Virus record (IMG/VR): IMGVR_UViG_3300032268_000887
Coordinates: 1-64,000 of that record
DNA length: 64,000 nt
Reading direction: 5' to 3' (one strand)
Origin: a virus
The notes below the pieces were generated by a model. That model made no database searches. It had not been told where the DNA came from and saw only the letters and a program-made list of their open reading frames with translations. Within the stretch, counting starts at the first letter, position 1; each line of letters begins with the position of its first letter. Of the stretch, positions 6,536 to 14,212 are shown in pieces. The position numbers were made by a program, and so were the translations under genes.

Positions 6536-6808
6536 CTACTTCTTTTTCTTTGCAGCAGCCTTCTTTACAGGGGCCTTAGCAGCCTTTAAAGCCTTGTCTA
6601 CGGACTCAACAGTTGGTAGTAGACCAAATGCTGGATCTCCAGGATTTATTGCACGTAATAGAACGGGCGCAACGGCAGCCACTAAAGCAGCCCATAGATC
6701 TTTTGGATCTGTAATACCAGACATGTATAGGGCAAGTCCTGCACCTAATACTGATCGACCATAGGATGCTCCCATAGCCTTTAATTGTTTAGTGTCAATG
6801 TTTGACAT
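6536..6808 (-). CDS. Small phage protein with hydrophobic centre and Lys/Ala tail
   Basis: 90 residues: a polar start with MGASYGRSVLGAGLALYM, a hydrophobic stretch (DLWAALVAAVAPVLLRAI), a conserved-looking NPGDPAFG, and a Lys/Ala-rich end (KAPVKKAAAKKKK). Proteins of this layout are common and unnamed in actinophages as far as I recall. The two hydrophobic helices could make it membrane-associated, possibly holin-like, but it sits away from the endolysin. It has its own extended -10 promoter, a proper Shine-Dalgarno (AAAGGAGAAAC) and a strong terminator, so it is expressed alone, probably at a high level. Confidence 0.6.
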   Translation of the reverse strand: MSNIDTKQLKAMGASYGRSVLGAGLALYMSGITDPKDLWAALVAAVAPVLLRAINPGDPAFGLLPTVESVDKALKAAKAPVKKAAAKKKK

Positions 6809-6857
6809 GTTTCTCCTTTTTATATATTTTTTATTCCCCCGTTTAAAGGGTACTTCT

Positions 6858-6866
6858 ATTATAGCA
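6858..6866 (-). promoter_or_regulatory. Extended -10 promoter for 6536-6808
   Basis: Leftward TGCTATAAT about 50 bases before the ATG, giving a leader with an AAAGGAGAAAC Shine-Dalgarno. It is one of the few promoters here with a normal leader. Confidence 0.6.
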
Positions 6867-6875
6867 CTATCAGCC

Positions 6876-7874
6876 CTAAACCTTTACTTTATACCCTTTC
6901 GGACATTTAGGGCTAGTTCCAGACATAGTTTTTATTAGTTTGCCCTTATAGCATTTTATTGTTTTTTGCACAACAGTTTTTGTAGTTGACTCAAATGCAA
7001 CTGCTTTTTCGGGTACTGCAATTGGAACATTATTTAAATTAATATAATCCTCAGCCTCTTTAATTAAAGATAAATAGTCATATGCAGCAACCGATCCCAT
7101 ATTCATTTCATTTGTCTTCCAACCGTTACCACTGCAATTTGGAATTCCACCAAAACCCCAAGACAATGGACCTAAATAAATAAAGTTTTCTCCATCTTTT
7201 ATGTAAAATGGTGAGCCTGAATCTCCAGAGCATGTGCTTGGTCCTCCAGGAACCTGAAGTACGTGAATTTTCATTCCATAATGGCCAACTCCAGCGTAAT
7301 TATAAACTTCTGAAATTACAGCATTAATTCTTTCATTTGAAATTAATGGAAACTGTGCATATTTTGGTTTTGTAAAATCGTTTTGTTGATGGTCTTTGCT
7401 TTGTAGGCCATAACCAATTGTTGTAACCATTGCTTTATTTTTTATATAGTTATCAACCTGTTCTTTTGTAGCAATGTATGTTTTTCCAGGAACTGAAATT
7501 TTATTTTTTAAAACTAAAACAGCAAAATCATCTGTATCCGAATAGTCTGTTCCTGTTTTGATTTTCCAATTTGAAAAAGTTTTTTCTATAGGGAATATCT
7601 CATATTCATCTGTGCCTGGTACGTAAGGCATACCTGGTTTTCCTATATACTGTTGTTGCCATAAATTTTGTGTTTTTCGGTCAAATATGCAGTGTCCTGC
7701 AGTTAAAACAATTTTTTCAGAATATAAAAACCCAGTGCAATTTTTACCACCACCCTGAATTATAAGCGGAACTGTTCTTCCGTCATTTGATGCATCAGGA
7801 GCATTCTCCATAGAATGTGCTGGAGAAGCAATAGAAATTAATAAAGCAGTTAAGATTATTTTTGTTTTTGTCAT
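6876..7874 (-). CDS. Secreted trypsin-like serine protease
   Basis: 332 residues. Residues 1-21 are a signal peptide (basic start, hydrophobic IILTALLISIA, cleavage near AHS-M). The S1 triad is visible: TAGHC (His), DDFAVL (Asp) and CSGDSGSP (Ser), with paired cysteines around the His. After the protease domain comes a C-terminal extension ending in a small Cys motif, KCYKGKLIK...PKCPKGYKVKV. From memory this resembles a tail found on exported proteins of freshwater actinobacteria; no search was possible. It should act outside the cell, on host surface proteins or competing phages. It is transcribed alone from a strong leaderless promoter, typical of a moron. Confidence 0.85.
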   Translation of the reverse strand: MTKTKIILTALLISIASPAHSMENAPDASNDGRTVPLIIQGGGKNCTGFLYSEKIVLTAGHCIFDRKTQNLWQQQYIGKPGMPYVPGTDEYEIFPIEKTFSNWKIKTGTDYSDTDDFAVLVLKNKISVPGKTYIATKEQVDNYIKNKAMVTTIGYGLQSKDHQQNDFTKPKYAQFPLISNERINAVISEVYNYAGVGHYGMKIHVLQVPGGPSTCSGDSGSPFYIKDGENFIYLGPLSWGFGGIPNCSGNGWKTNEMNMGSVAAYDYLSLIKEAEDYINLNNVPIAVPEKAVAFESTTKTVVQKTIKCYKGKLIKTMSGTSPKCPKGYKVKV

Positions 7875-7880
7875 ATATAA

Positions 7881-7909
7881 AGTATAGTCCGAAACTAATG
7901 ATTTGTCAA
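7881..7909 (-). promoter_or_regulatory. Strong leaderless promoter for the protease gene
   Basis: Leftward TTGACA (7904-7909), 17-base spacer, TATACT (7881-7886), then six bases to the ATG at 7874. Both hexamers are near perfect and there is no Shine-Dalgarno. Confidence 0.8.
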
Positions 7910-8005
7910 TATTAATATATAAAAGTTCGTGGCTTGTTTATTTGTTTTCTAATTTTTCTTATTTGTATTTTAAGTTTTATATATCTCTTTATTTTATTTA
8001 TCATA
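7910..8005. other. AT-rich spacer
   Basis: Between the protease promoter and the end of the SGNH-like gene. Only AT-rich sequence with short homopolymers; I see no gene and no convincing terminator here. Confidence 0.4.
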
Positions 8006-8920
8006 TTATTTTCCTAATTGCTGATATTTTTTATAGAATTCATCAGCCCAAAAATGATGAAGAACCCTCCCAGCATGACGATCTCTTTTCATATAATCAT
8101 CTTTTTTGATTTCATGGTCTTTATAGTATGTCTTGGCATAATTTTCAACCTTATTGTTTTTAATATTAACAAAATTGTCAAATGTTGCTAGTCTAGATAT
8201 ATTTTCTTTATCTATAGAATCCCAGGAAGAAAATATTAATTTAATATTTTTTTGTATACACAATTCGCTAAAAATTTTCCAAGAAATCAAAAAATAAACG
8301 AAATCCTCTAAATGCTCTTTAGGATCTGTTGCCCAGTCGGGATCGTTTGCTTTGTCAGGATTTTTCATCATATAGACTTTTGGGTATTTTTGCCAATATG
8401 CCCACGGATGTTCGTTGCCAGAATAAAGAAACTTTCTTTGATGATTTGGCAACATAATAAAATAAACATCAGGGTATCCATATTTTTTAAAATAAACTAA
8501 GGCATTTGTTATAATTCTTGACCAGCCCCAACCAGATCTTGACAAATTAAAAAATCCGGAACATTTTTCTTCTTTAGACAAAAGATCATACAAAATTTTA
8601 GACCAAGCGTCTTCTATGTTTCCGCCAACACCCTCTGTTTCTGAGCATCCAGAAAAAAGAATATGCTTTCCATTATGAACATTAGTAAAGTCATCAGATC
8701 TAAACTTTTGTTTGTTATAATTATAAGTAACCAAACCATCATCAATAGTTTCTTTTTCTGGTTCAATTATGCTAAATGTTTTTTGTTCGGTATTAATCAT
8801 CCATGTTGTATCAAATTCATTCTTAAATAAATCCATAAAAATATTATTTGGGTCAGTAAACATATAATCTTCTGTGACGAGGGAAGATGAAACATGTTTT
8901 GGAATATCATTATTTGTCAT
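8006..8920 (-). CDS. SGNH/GDSL-like hydrolase (paralogue 1)
   Basis: 304 residues. The block HILFSGCSETEGVG has the SGNH block-I layout with GCS in place of GDS, so the Ser would be the nucleophile. A FFNLSRSGWGWSR segment (Gly/Asn oxyanion region) follows and then DVYFIMLPN. The end RDRHAGRVLHHFWA aligns with RDGTHFG...HEFWA of 35800-36570, so the two are paralogues; here the catalytic Asp and His are spaced one residue closer. SGNH enzymes deacetylate or esterify sugars. It is the last gene of a leftward operon starting near 12047, translationally coupled to the methyltransferase upstream (TAATG). Confidence 0.6.
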   Translation of the reverse strand: MTNNDIPKHVSSSLVTEDYMFTDPNNIFMDLFKNEFDTTWMINTEQKTFSIIEPEKETIDDGLVTYNYNKQKFRSDDFTNVHNGKHILFSGCSETEGVGGNIEDAWSKILYDLLSKEEKCSGFFNLSRSGWGWSRIITNALVYFKKYGYPDVYFIMLPNHQRKFLYSGNEHPWAYWQKYPKVYMMKNPDKANDPDWATDPKEHLEDFVYFLISWKIFSELCIQKNIKLIFSSWDSIDKENISRLATFDNFVNIKNNKVENYAKTYYKDHEIKKDDYMKRDRHAGRVLHHFWADEFYKKYQQLGK

Positions 8921-9615
8921 TAGCAGTCCTTTTTTATATATATATCATAAAATCCTAGGGCATGTAATGCTATTGCATCAACGCTCCAATTATTATTATA
9001 GCGTAAAAACTCATTTACTACCTGAAATGTTGCGTATGGCTTGTCTTCAATTATTCCATCATAAATTAAATAATCATTGAGGCCAATAATTCCTCCATCT
9101 TTAACTAAAAAAGAGGCTGCTTGAAGGGTGGGCCTTATGTCTTTTCTATCGTTAGTTATATCTAAATATATATAGTCATATTTATTTAAAATATTTTTTA
9201 ATATTTTTTTACTATCCCCTTTAAACGTTTTTACGTTGTTGTATGTACTGAATTTATCAACTATATATGCTTCATGCGTTTCTGGAGTATATAATAGTTT
9301 ATGTTTTTGCCCAGAACATTTACACTCTCCAAATTTTCTCCAAGACCAACACTTTAAATCTTGATCAAAATAATCCACCAAGTGTATGCATTCTGGGGTT
9401 TTTTGTTTAGCCACTAATTCGGCATAATATCCCCAGGCTACTCCTACCTCCATATATTTTAAACCAAAAGGGAGAGTCTTAATGTATTCTTCCCTAGACG
9501 AATATATCTTTGCAAGATTAAGTTTGTTTTGATCAATTAAATAAGCACAGTCTATTTGATCATCTAACAAAACAAAGTCATCAGAAGATGCAGGAGGCAC
9601 TGGCATTCTTGACAT
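8920..9615 (-). CDS. SAM-dependent methyltransferase-like protein (paralogue 2)
   Basis: 231 residues, with the same plan as 3887-4492: YMEVGVAWGYYAELV as motif I, LVDYFD as acidic strand-2 end, YIYLDIT as motif IV, and GIIGLNDYLIYD. A Cys-rich insert (FGECKCSG) near residue 90 is absent in the paralogue and could bind zinc. It starts directly after the stop of the 57-residue zinc-ribbon gene and ends in a TAATG overlap with the SGNH-like gene, so all three are one unit. Methylation followed by deacylation of the same glycan is a reasonable guess but is not shown. Confidence 0.6.
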   Translation of the reverse strand: MSRMPVPPASSDDFVLLDDQIDCAYLIDQNKLNLAKIYSSREEYIKTLPFGLKYMEVGVAWGYYAELVAKQKTPECIHLVDYFDQDLKCWSWRKFGECKCSGQKHKLLYTPETHEAYIVDKFSTYNNVKTFKGDSKKILKNILNKYDYIYLDITNDRKDIRPTLQAASFLVKDGGIIGLNDYLIYDGIIEDKPYATFQVVNEFLRYNNNWSVDAIALHALGFYDIYIKKDC

Positions 9616-9789
9616 TTAAAAAGTTCCCCCGTCTAGAGTTGTTGGAGGGGATGACAGGGTTCCACATTGTGAACATCTCATATCTAAAAAATATAAAGCA
9701 ATTCCGCCATTTTCAAACATTGCTTGTATGTCCCATATTTTTGATCCACAAACACAAATATGTTTTGGGACTCCATTTGAATCAATCAT
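9616..9789 (-). CDS. Small zinc-ribbon protein, 57 aa
   Basis: ATG at 9789, 57 codons. Two Cys knuckles, CVCG near residue 12 and CSQCG near residue 40, frame a beta-type core (IALYFLDMR), a zinc ribbon. It is coupled to its neighbours on both sides: two bases after the upstream stop and directly abutting the methyltransferase start. No DNA-binding extension is present. It may be an adaptor or an accessory factor for transcription; unknown. Confidence 0.6.
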   Translation of the reverse strand: MIDSNGVPKHICVCGSKIWDIQAMFENGGIALYFLDMRCSQCGTLSSPPTTLDGGTF

Positions 9790-9791
9790 AC

Positions 9792-10019
9792 TTATATGGC
9801 CTTTCTGGTTAACAAAACGATTGCCCCATTTTCTTCTAATGCTTTTTTAACTTTTATCATATATTGCACTGCTTCTATTTTATCGTCATGTCCTAATTTT
9901 ATAAAAGCAATCTCATCTGCTCGAACAACCAAAAAATGTTCATTGTCTACAAGATCAACACTAAAATTTTTAGGGGCTCTGATAGATCTAAAAGCCTTAC
10001 GCATACTGTCTGTATACAT
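9792..10019 (-). CDS. Hypothetical protein, 75 aa
   Basis: 75 residues starting MYTDSMRKAF, with alternating strands (FLVVRADEIAFIKLGHDDK) and a C-terminal helix and strand (AVQYMIKVKKALEENGAIVLLTR). It starts in a TAATG overlap with whiB. A small alpha/beta fold is likely; no family is recognised. Confidence 0.5.
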   Translation of the reverse strand: MYTDSMRKAFRSIRAPKNFSVDLVDNEHFLVVRADEIAFIKLGHDDKIEAVQYMIKVKKALEENGAIVLLTRKAI

Positions 10020-10312
10020 TACAACTCTTTATCCATTGTTAATGCTTTCCAGTGAGTTGACCATTTTTCTTTTGTTTTGTGAGAGTTAAACTCTTTTGAT
10101 GGTTCCCCTTCTTCTAAATATATTCCACCCCAAAGACCATACTCTTTTCCAGATACTCCAACGGCAAAGCATTTTTTTAATACTGGACAATTTAAACAAA
10201 ATTGATCCATGCTGTCTTTGTAGTCTAGACTGCCTTCTTCGTACTGCTCAAAAAAAACACTAGTTGGCTGACCAAGACATAAAGCAGAATCTTTCCATTT
10301 ATGGTCCTTCAT
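10019..10312 (-). CDS. whiB: WhiB-family Fe-S transcription factor
   Basis: 97 residues from the ATG at 10312 (MKDHKWKDSALC); AGGAAAAA lies upstream. The four cluster cysteines are Cys11 in ALCLG and then FCLNCPVLKKC (C-x2-C-x5-C), followed by the family turn GLWGGI. WhiB proteins bind a 4Fe-4S cluster and contact the host sigma factor; they occur almost only in actinobacteria and their phages. This places the host and suggests the phage adjusts host promoter use or septation. It sits mid-operon between a dioxygenase and small genes. The basic tail HKTKEKW may contact DNA. Confidence 0.9.
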   Translation of the reverse strand: MKDHKWKDSALCLGQPTSVFFEQYEEGSLDYKDSMDQFCLNCPVLKKCFAVGVSGKEYGLWGGIYLEEGEPSKEFNSHKTKEKWSTHWKALTMDKEL

Positions 10313-11033
10313 TATAATTTTTCCTAACATCAATGCCAACTGGATCTATCTTGTCAAAATCTGGGAGACCTTCCCAAAGTTGAACAGAATCCAAATATGA
10401 ATATTTTTTATTTTCATCACCTTTTGATTCATTGACATCAAATGAATACCAAGATGGCATGGTATATCTGACTCCGCTTTCTACCTTTTGCACTGTGTGT
10501 TTATATGCATTGTTTCCTGGAAACATAATCATATCTCCTGGCTTTGGTTTTAAGACTAAGTCATAATCCGGAAAAGTAATTTCTCCCCCAGTATACTTAT
10601 CATTTGGATACATCAAAACTGACACGTTGTAAGTATAAAAATTTGCAGCCATTGCTGGAGTTCCGTCTGGTTTTTCACAATCACAATGTAGTTTAGAATT
10701 CATACCAGTTATCCATTTAACAAAATGTGTAGAATTAACTGGTTTTCTAATAATGGGAATTCCGTATTTTTCAGTAAAAAGTTTATATGCTTCAGCATAT
10801 ATTTTTTCTTCATATTTGTCTATAAGTTTGCCGACTGCTGGATTTTCTTCTTTAACTTTGTCTTCTCTTAAATCTTTTCCACCCATAAAATTATCATTAT
10901 CTTTGTACAAGTCAAGATAATTGTTGATGGCTAAAAGATCGTCATCGTTAATAAAATTATTAATTATGACAATGTTGTCTTTGTTTTTTCCTAAAACATC
11001 AAAATAGTTTTGATACGGCTGATAATTTATCAT
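10299..11033 (-). CDS. P4H-type Fe(II)/2OG dioxygenase
   Basis: 244 residues. LHCDCEKPDG carries the HxD iron ligands, then VLMYPNDKYTGGEITFPD, the KPGDMIMFPG turn, YKHTV (distal His) and GVRYTMPSWYSF with the 2-oxoglutarate Arg. The N-terminal 90 residues form helices typical of the P4H fold. The reading frame overlaps whiB downstream and the 71-residue gene upstream (ATGA), so it is translationally coupled. Confidence 0.8.
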   Translation of the reverse strand: MINYQPYQNYFDVLGKNKDNIVIINNFINDDDLLAINNYLDLYKDNDNFMGGKDLREDKVKEENPAVGKLIDKYEEKIYAEAYKLFTEKYGIPIIRKPVNSTHFVKWITGMNSKLHCDCEKPDGTPAMAANFYTYNVSVLMYPNDKYTGGEITFPDYDLVLKPKPGDMIMFPGNNAYKHTVQKVESGVRYTMPSWYSFDVNESKGDENKKYSYLDSVQLWEGLPDFDKIDPVGIDVRKNYNEGP

Positions 11034-11245
11034 TTTTTTGCCCCCAAACTATTTGGCAAGTACCAACCATTTTCTGTTATTGGATAGCGCCTGTCAATGC
11101 CCCAACGGTTATTAAGAAATGATCCAGATTTGTGACTAAATCCATTGTTTGTAATTTCTCTTGAAATTATGTCCCAGCCAGACCATCGTAAATCTTTATT
11201 AGACTTAACAATTTGTTCGGCTTCTTCTAGTTTTTTAATTAACAT
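11030..11245 (-). CDS. Hypothetical protein, 71 aa
   Basis: 71 residues with a good Shine-Dalgarno (AAAGGGGAG) before ATG. The N-terminal helix (KKLEEAEQIVKSNKD) leads to an aromatic segment LRWSGWDII and a C-terminal basic/aromatic part (NNRWGIDRRYPITENGWYLP). No family known; the layout resembles small phage DNA-binding proteins, which is weak evidence. Stop and next start overlap as ATGA. Confidence 0.5.
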   Translation of the reverse strand: MLIKKLEEAEQIVKSNKDLRWSGWDIISREITNNGFSHKSGSFLNNRWGIDRRYPITENGWYLPNSLGAKK

Positions 11246-11254
11246 ATCTCCCCT

Positions 11255-11611
11255 TTAGTACTGGAATGTTCCCAGTTCTACTCCCTGATCTTTGGCTTTT
11301 TTTGCCAATACCGATATTGGCTGTTTTATGTTGCTAAAAAATGCAAAATAATTCATTTGTGATAAACATGTATTAACCCAAGAATCTGTTGTTTTATACA
11401 TTTGGATTTTTTTGCCTCTTCCTTTCATTCCTCTTTCAGAAAGATTGCAAAACTCCATAGCAAATTCTTGTATCTTGCTATTCCTAGACCCTACAACGTA
11501 AAGAGCCAATTCTTTATCTTCAATTTTCATATTAGATAAAACAACGCCCATGGCACGCAAAAAAACCGAGTAGTCTTTAAACTCGTTAGTTCCCTGTATC
11601 ACTACCATCAT
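11255..11611 (-). CDS. Putative SLOG/DprA-like nucleotide-binding protein
   Basis: 118 residues. The start VVIQGTNEFKDYSVFLRAM has the shape of a Rossmann-like G-(T/S)-(R/N)-E-F-x-DY motif seen in YspA/DUF2493 SLOG proteins, and a second strand ALYVVGSRNSKIQEFA looks like the GGARG-type loop, although here it is GSRNSK. SLOG domains bind nucleotides or their derivatives. The match is by eye and the glycine pattern is incomplete, so this is tentative. It overlaps the membrane-protein gene upstream by 26 bases. Confidence 0.4.
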   Translation of the reverse strand: MMVVIQGTNEFKDYSVFLRAMGVVLSNMKIEDKELALYVVGSRNSKIQEFAMEFCNLSERGMKGRGKKIQMYKTTDSWVNTCLSQMNYFAFFSNIKQPISVLAKKAKDQGVELGTFQY

Positions 11612-12047
11612 TGTTTTCTACGCTCCTTAAATCATCAACAATTTTCATCAGTTTATCAATTTCTTCTATATCCATATTAGTCGTATCAACTGGTTTTGCT
11701 AACGACTGATCGATTTCTCCACCCTCAGTTATTTCTGTTTCATAAAACGTATTGTCTTGAATCCAATATGCCTTACTATTAATAACAACAACCTTGATGC
11801 GTTCTGGATTATATTTTTGATTAGACTGCTTTGCTTGTGGTGACCTCTCCCTATTCATAATTATGTTTTTAATTATGTCTTCATTGGTTGGTAAAATTAA
11901 TCTAACAGCATTATGCAAAGTGCTTTGCCTATGCCGAATCCCACCAAAAGTTTTTCCTTTTGTCAAGACTTTATTAATTTTAACCGTTACATATATTATA
12001 AAGGAAAGGACGATAGATGTCAAGCCTATAGCCACAAAGTATTCCAT
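11586..12047 (-). CDS. Single-pass membrane protein
   Basis: 153 residues. Residues 2-20 are hydrophobic (EYFVAIGLTSIVLSFIIYV), then a basic stretch (KINKVLTKGKTFGGIRHRQ) implies a cytoplasmic body. The rest is polar with an acidic end. First gene of the operon that runs to 8006 and includes whiB. Upstream a TATACT extended -10 lies nine bases before the ATG with a GGGGG run between them, so the leader is two or three bases at most. Unknown function. Confidence 0.55.
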   Translation of the reverse strand: MEYFVAIGLTSIVLSFIIYVTVKINKVLTKGKTFGGIRHRQSTLHNAVRLILPTNEDIIKNIIMNRERSPQAKQSNQKYNPERIKVVVINSKAYWIQDNTFYETEITEGGEIDQSLAKPVDTTNMDIEEIDKLMKIVDDLRSVENNDGSDTGN

Positions 12048-12056
12048 AATACCCCC

Positions 12057-12065
12057 AGTATATCA
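12057..12065 (-). promoter_or_regulatory. Extended -10 promoter of the 12047-8006 operon
   Basis: Leftward TGATATACT, with the hexamer ending nine bases before the ATG at 12047. It drives about ten genes including whiB. No -35 is obvious. Confidence 0.55.
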
Positions 12066-12066
12066 T

Positions 12067-12681
12067 TTAGTCAGAAAAGGAGATAGATATTGCATTTCTT
12101 GGGCACAAAGATTCTACGCTATGCTTTAGATTTTTTGGGATAAAAATAAGATCGCCAGAATTTAATGTATAATTTTCTTGTTCTAAATTATCATTATCAT
12201 ATACTCTCCATAGGGTTGAGCCTGCAAATTGAGTAAAAAATCCATCAACTGCATCAGAATGAATTGTAGGCTCAAACGCTTCTTTTGGAGGCAAAGGGTT
12301 AGGCATGGGATGTGGGTTTGTATTGACAAAATGCTCTTTAAAAATTTTGGCTATCTCATCGTTAATAGTATTATCATGCTTAGTTATAAAATGAATAATT
12401 GAAAAAACTGCTATTTTTTTTCCAGGATGAATTAAAGAAAATTTGTCTATAAAGCCATCAAAAATATCTGAATACTGTTCTGATTTATCGATAGTGCAAG
12501 TGCCAAAAGAGTTAAAATTAACACTGTTTGTTTTATGCGCTAACTTAAAAATATTAAAAACATCTGCCCAACTAGGAACTTCTTGCCAAAAATTTGAAGA
12601 TACTAAAACTTTGTTATTTTTTTTAGCAAAAAGTATAGATTCTTTAGTGACTTGAGACACTTTATTTAATTTTTCTACCAA
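12067..12681 (-). CDS. JmjC/cupin-type Fe(II)/2OG oxygenase
   Basis: 204 residues beginning at a TTG, because no ATG exists in frame before the upstream stop; the start is therefore uncertain. The C-terminal half shows PTIHSDAVDGFFTQFAGSTLW, which follows the H-x-D-x-x-D-x-F-x-x-Q-x-x-G pattern of ribosomal-oxygenase JmjC proteins, then SGDLIFIPKNLKHSV with the distal His. These enzymes hydroxylate protein side chains, for example in ribosomal proteins. It is a third dioxygenase superfamily in this window beside the P4H and HWR types, placed just after the gene at 12694. Confidence 0.6.
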   Translation of the reverse strand: MVEKLNKVSQVTKESILFAKKNNKVLVSSNFWQEVPSWADVFNIFKLAHKTNSVNFNSFGTCTIDKSEQYSDIFDGFIDKFSLIHPGKKIAVFSIIHFITKHDNTINDEIAKIFKEHFVNTNPHPMPNPLPPKEAFEPTIHSDAVDGFFTQFAGSTLWRVYDNDNLEQENYTLNSGDLIFIPKNLKHSVESLCPRNAISISFSD

Positions 12682-12693
12682 ATAAAAACATGT

Positions 12694-13569
12694 TTACCAA
12701 ATAATTCTTTGACTTGTTTTACTGATTGGTGATTCAAAAATATTTGCAAACAATGCTTTATCTCTTTCTGCGTTTGCAATTTTACGAGACCAAGAATATC
12801 CAGCATCTCCGCCCCATGCTAACCACATAATGTAACCGTTTGATGGGTTTGCTTGATTTGCCCAGTCTTTACCTTTTTTATCTACTTCATGTCTAGAAAA
12901 ATAAGAATACATTCTTTTAACAGTACTTAAAGAAATTGATTCTCCTCTTGCTAATTGCCCTGCACGAGTCCAACCTACTGATGTTCCTGCGCCATTTGCT
13001 TTGCCTTGTTCTTTAAATTTAATTGCTTTACGAGCAGCAGCCCTTGCGCCTGCTGGTGGTGAATATCCTTCAGCCTTTGACATTGTTTCTATATTATATT
13101 CAACTGTGTCGTCATCTTCAAACAAATCATCTGCTTTCGCAGCAGGAACACAATTAGGAACTGGCTTACCATTTTTCCCTGGCTTCATACCACGTTGGAC
13201 ATATCCTTTCCAGCATGGTGCTTGTTTTTCAATATTTTCTTCTGGGCAGCAGCCATCAAATTTATCCATTTCTTCTAAATCATCTTCTTCTTCATCATCT
13301 TCATTCATACTATTACTGTTCATATCTATAATTTGTGCGTCTTTGTACATCATGCCAATACTATATGCTGTTGGCTTCCACGTCCCGCCTTCTTTTTTGT
13401 AAACTCTAACAGCCATTGCTGGATTTTCTGGTGGCATTGATTGAATAGCATACTCTGTTCCAGGAACTCCATAAACTCCGCCTTCAGTCATGATGTGCTC
13501 TATAACTCCGTGAATAATTCCTTCGGATGTTGAGCCCATAACAAAATCGCCTTCTTTTAAAATAGACAT
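12694..13569 (-). CDS. Phage protein with acidic linker and conserved GWTRA...GGDAGYSW domain
   Basis: 291 residues. Residues 1-85 form a beta-rich domain (GVIEHI, VYGVPGTEYAI). An extremely acidic linker follows (EDDEEEDDLEEMD), then a Cys-containing segment. From about 170 on comes a helical domain with SPPAGARAAARKA, GWTRAGQLARGESIS, VKRMYSYFSRHE and GGDAGYSWSRK. That last domain is common in phage structural and prohead-associated proteins, as I remember it, and has no assigned activity. Here it stands far from the tail genes. Leaderless start: TGA-TACAAT six bases before the ATG. Confidence 0.55.
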   Translation of the reverse strand: MSILKEGDFVMGSTSEGIIHGVIEHIMTEGGVYGVPGTEYAIQSMPPENPAMAVRVYKKEGGTWKPTAYSIGMMYKDAQIIDMNSNSMNEDDEEEDDLEEMDKFDGCCPEENIEKQAPCWKGYVQRGMKPGKNGKPVPNCVPAAKADDLFEDDDTVEYNIETMSKAEGYSPPAGARAAARKAIKFKEQGKANGAGTSVGWTRAGQLARGESISLSTVKRMYSYFSRHEVDKKGKDWANQANPSNGYIMWLAWGGDAGYSWSRKIANAERDKALFANIFESPISKTSQRIIW

Positions 13570-13575
13570 ATTAAT

Positions 13576-13584
13576 ATTGTATCA
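13576..13584 (-). promoter_or_regulatory. Extended -10 promoter, leaderless, for 12694-13569
   Basis: Leftward TGATACAAT, with TACAAT ending six bases before the ATG at 13569. Confidence 0.6.
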
Positions 13585-13923
13585 CTTTTTACTTTCTTTT
13601 AAAGCATCCCTGATTCTAGCAAAAAGTTCTGCCTTTTCTGGCAATAGTTCTGATATGGCTTTAGGATCAAAAGCCTTAGAAGTAAGAGAAATCATTGGAT
13701 TTAGACTACTAAAATCGCTAATATCCAAAAACCCTCTTTCCCAAAAATACATGGTATCTGCATAAATCATATTCAAATGTTCGTTATAAAGAGTTCTGTT
13801 TATATCTTTCATTTTTTCTGTAATCTTATATAAGAACTCTCCGCTTTCTGAGTCTATTCCTTCAAGTTCAAGCGCTCCTGACCTTATCATTTCTTCCACA
13901 ATCTCATCATTGTCTTTGTGCAT
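13582..13923 (-). CDS. Hypothetical helical protein, 113 aa
   Basis: 113 residues, almost entirely helical and acidic (EIVEEMIRSGALELEGID, then LFARIRDALKESKK). It starts in an overlap with the zinc-protein gene upstream. No family recognised. Its end overlaps the promoter of the next gene to the left. Confidence 0.5.
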   Translation of the reverse strand: MHKDNDEIVEEMIRSGALELEGIDSESGEFLYKITEKMKDINRTLYNEHLNMIYADTMYFWERGFLDISDFSSLNPMISLTSKAFDPKAISELLPEKAELFARIRDALKESKK

Positions 13924-14177
13924 TATCTTTTTATTGCTTCCTCTAAGTCTTGTTTTGTCTCAAGGACATACCTTTTATCTAAAATTTCTTTTGCAAATTT
14001 CATCATTTTGTCATAACCAACGGCATTATCCATAATTTTATTATAGTGATGGGAACAAAACATTAAGTCTCCAACTTGTCCTTTTACTAAAACTGACGCT
14101 CTTGCTCCACACTGATCACACCTGTGAGTAGAATTAAGTTCTACTTTGGAGTTTGTATCAACTACGGCGGAGTTCAT
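13923..14177 (-). CDS. Zinc-binding small protein, 84 aa
   Basis: 84 residues. HRCDQCGARASVLV and DLMFCSHHYNKIM give four ligands (C-x2-C ... C-x2-H), a zinc knuckle of a type seen in small actinophage proteins. The remaining helix carries conserved-looking acidic and basic residues (KQDLEEAIKR). The start has both a -35 and a -10 with the -10 exactly six bases upstream, so the mRNA should be leaderless. Function unknown. Confidence 0.6.
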   Translation of the reverse strand: MNSAVVDTNSKVELNSTHRCDQCGARASVLVKGQVGDLMFCSHHYNKIMDNAVGYDKMMKFAKEILDKRYVLETKQDLEEAIKR

Positions 14178-14183
14178 ATACCA

Positions 14184-14212
14184 ATTATACTATAGTATTA
14201 GATGTACGTCAA
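14184..14212 (-). promoter_or_regulatory. Leaderless promoter for 13923-14177
   Basis: Leftward TTGACG (14207-14212), 17-base spacer, TATAAT (14184-14189), six bases to the ATG. It overlaps the end of the gene 14198-14731. Confidence 0.75.

Noticed and set aside
7903-8109. AT-rich plus-strand ORF after the protease promoter
   Set aside because: Composition is only Phe/Tyr/Ile/Leu codons from AT-rich DNA, without a start signal.
12681-12700. Better start codon for the JmjC-like gene
   Set aside because: The frame has no ATG upstream before a stop at 12694-12696; a TTG is kept though uncertain.
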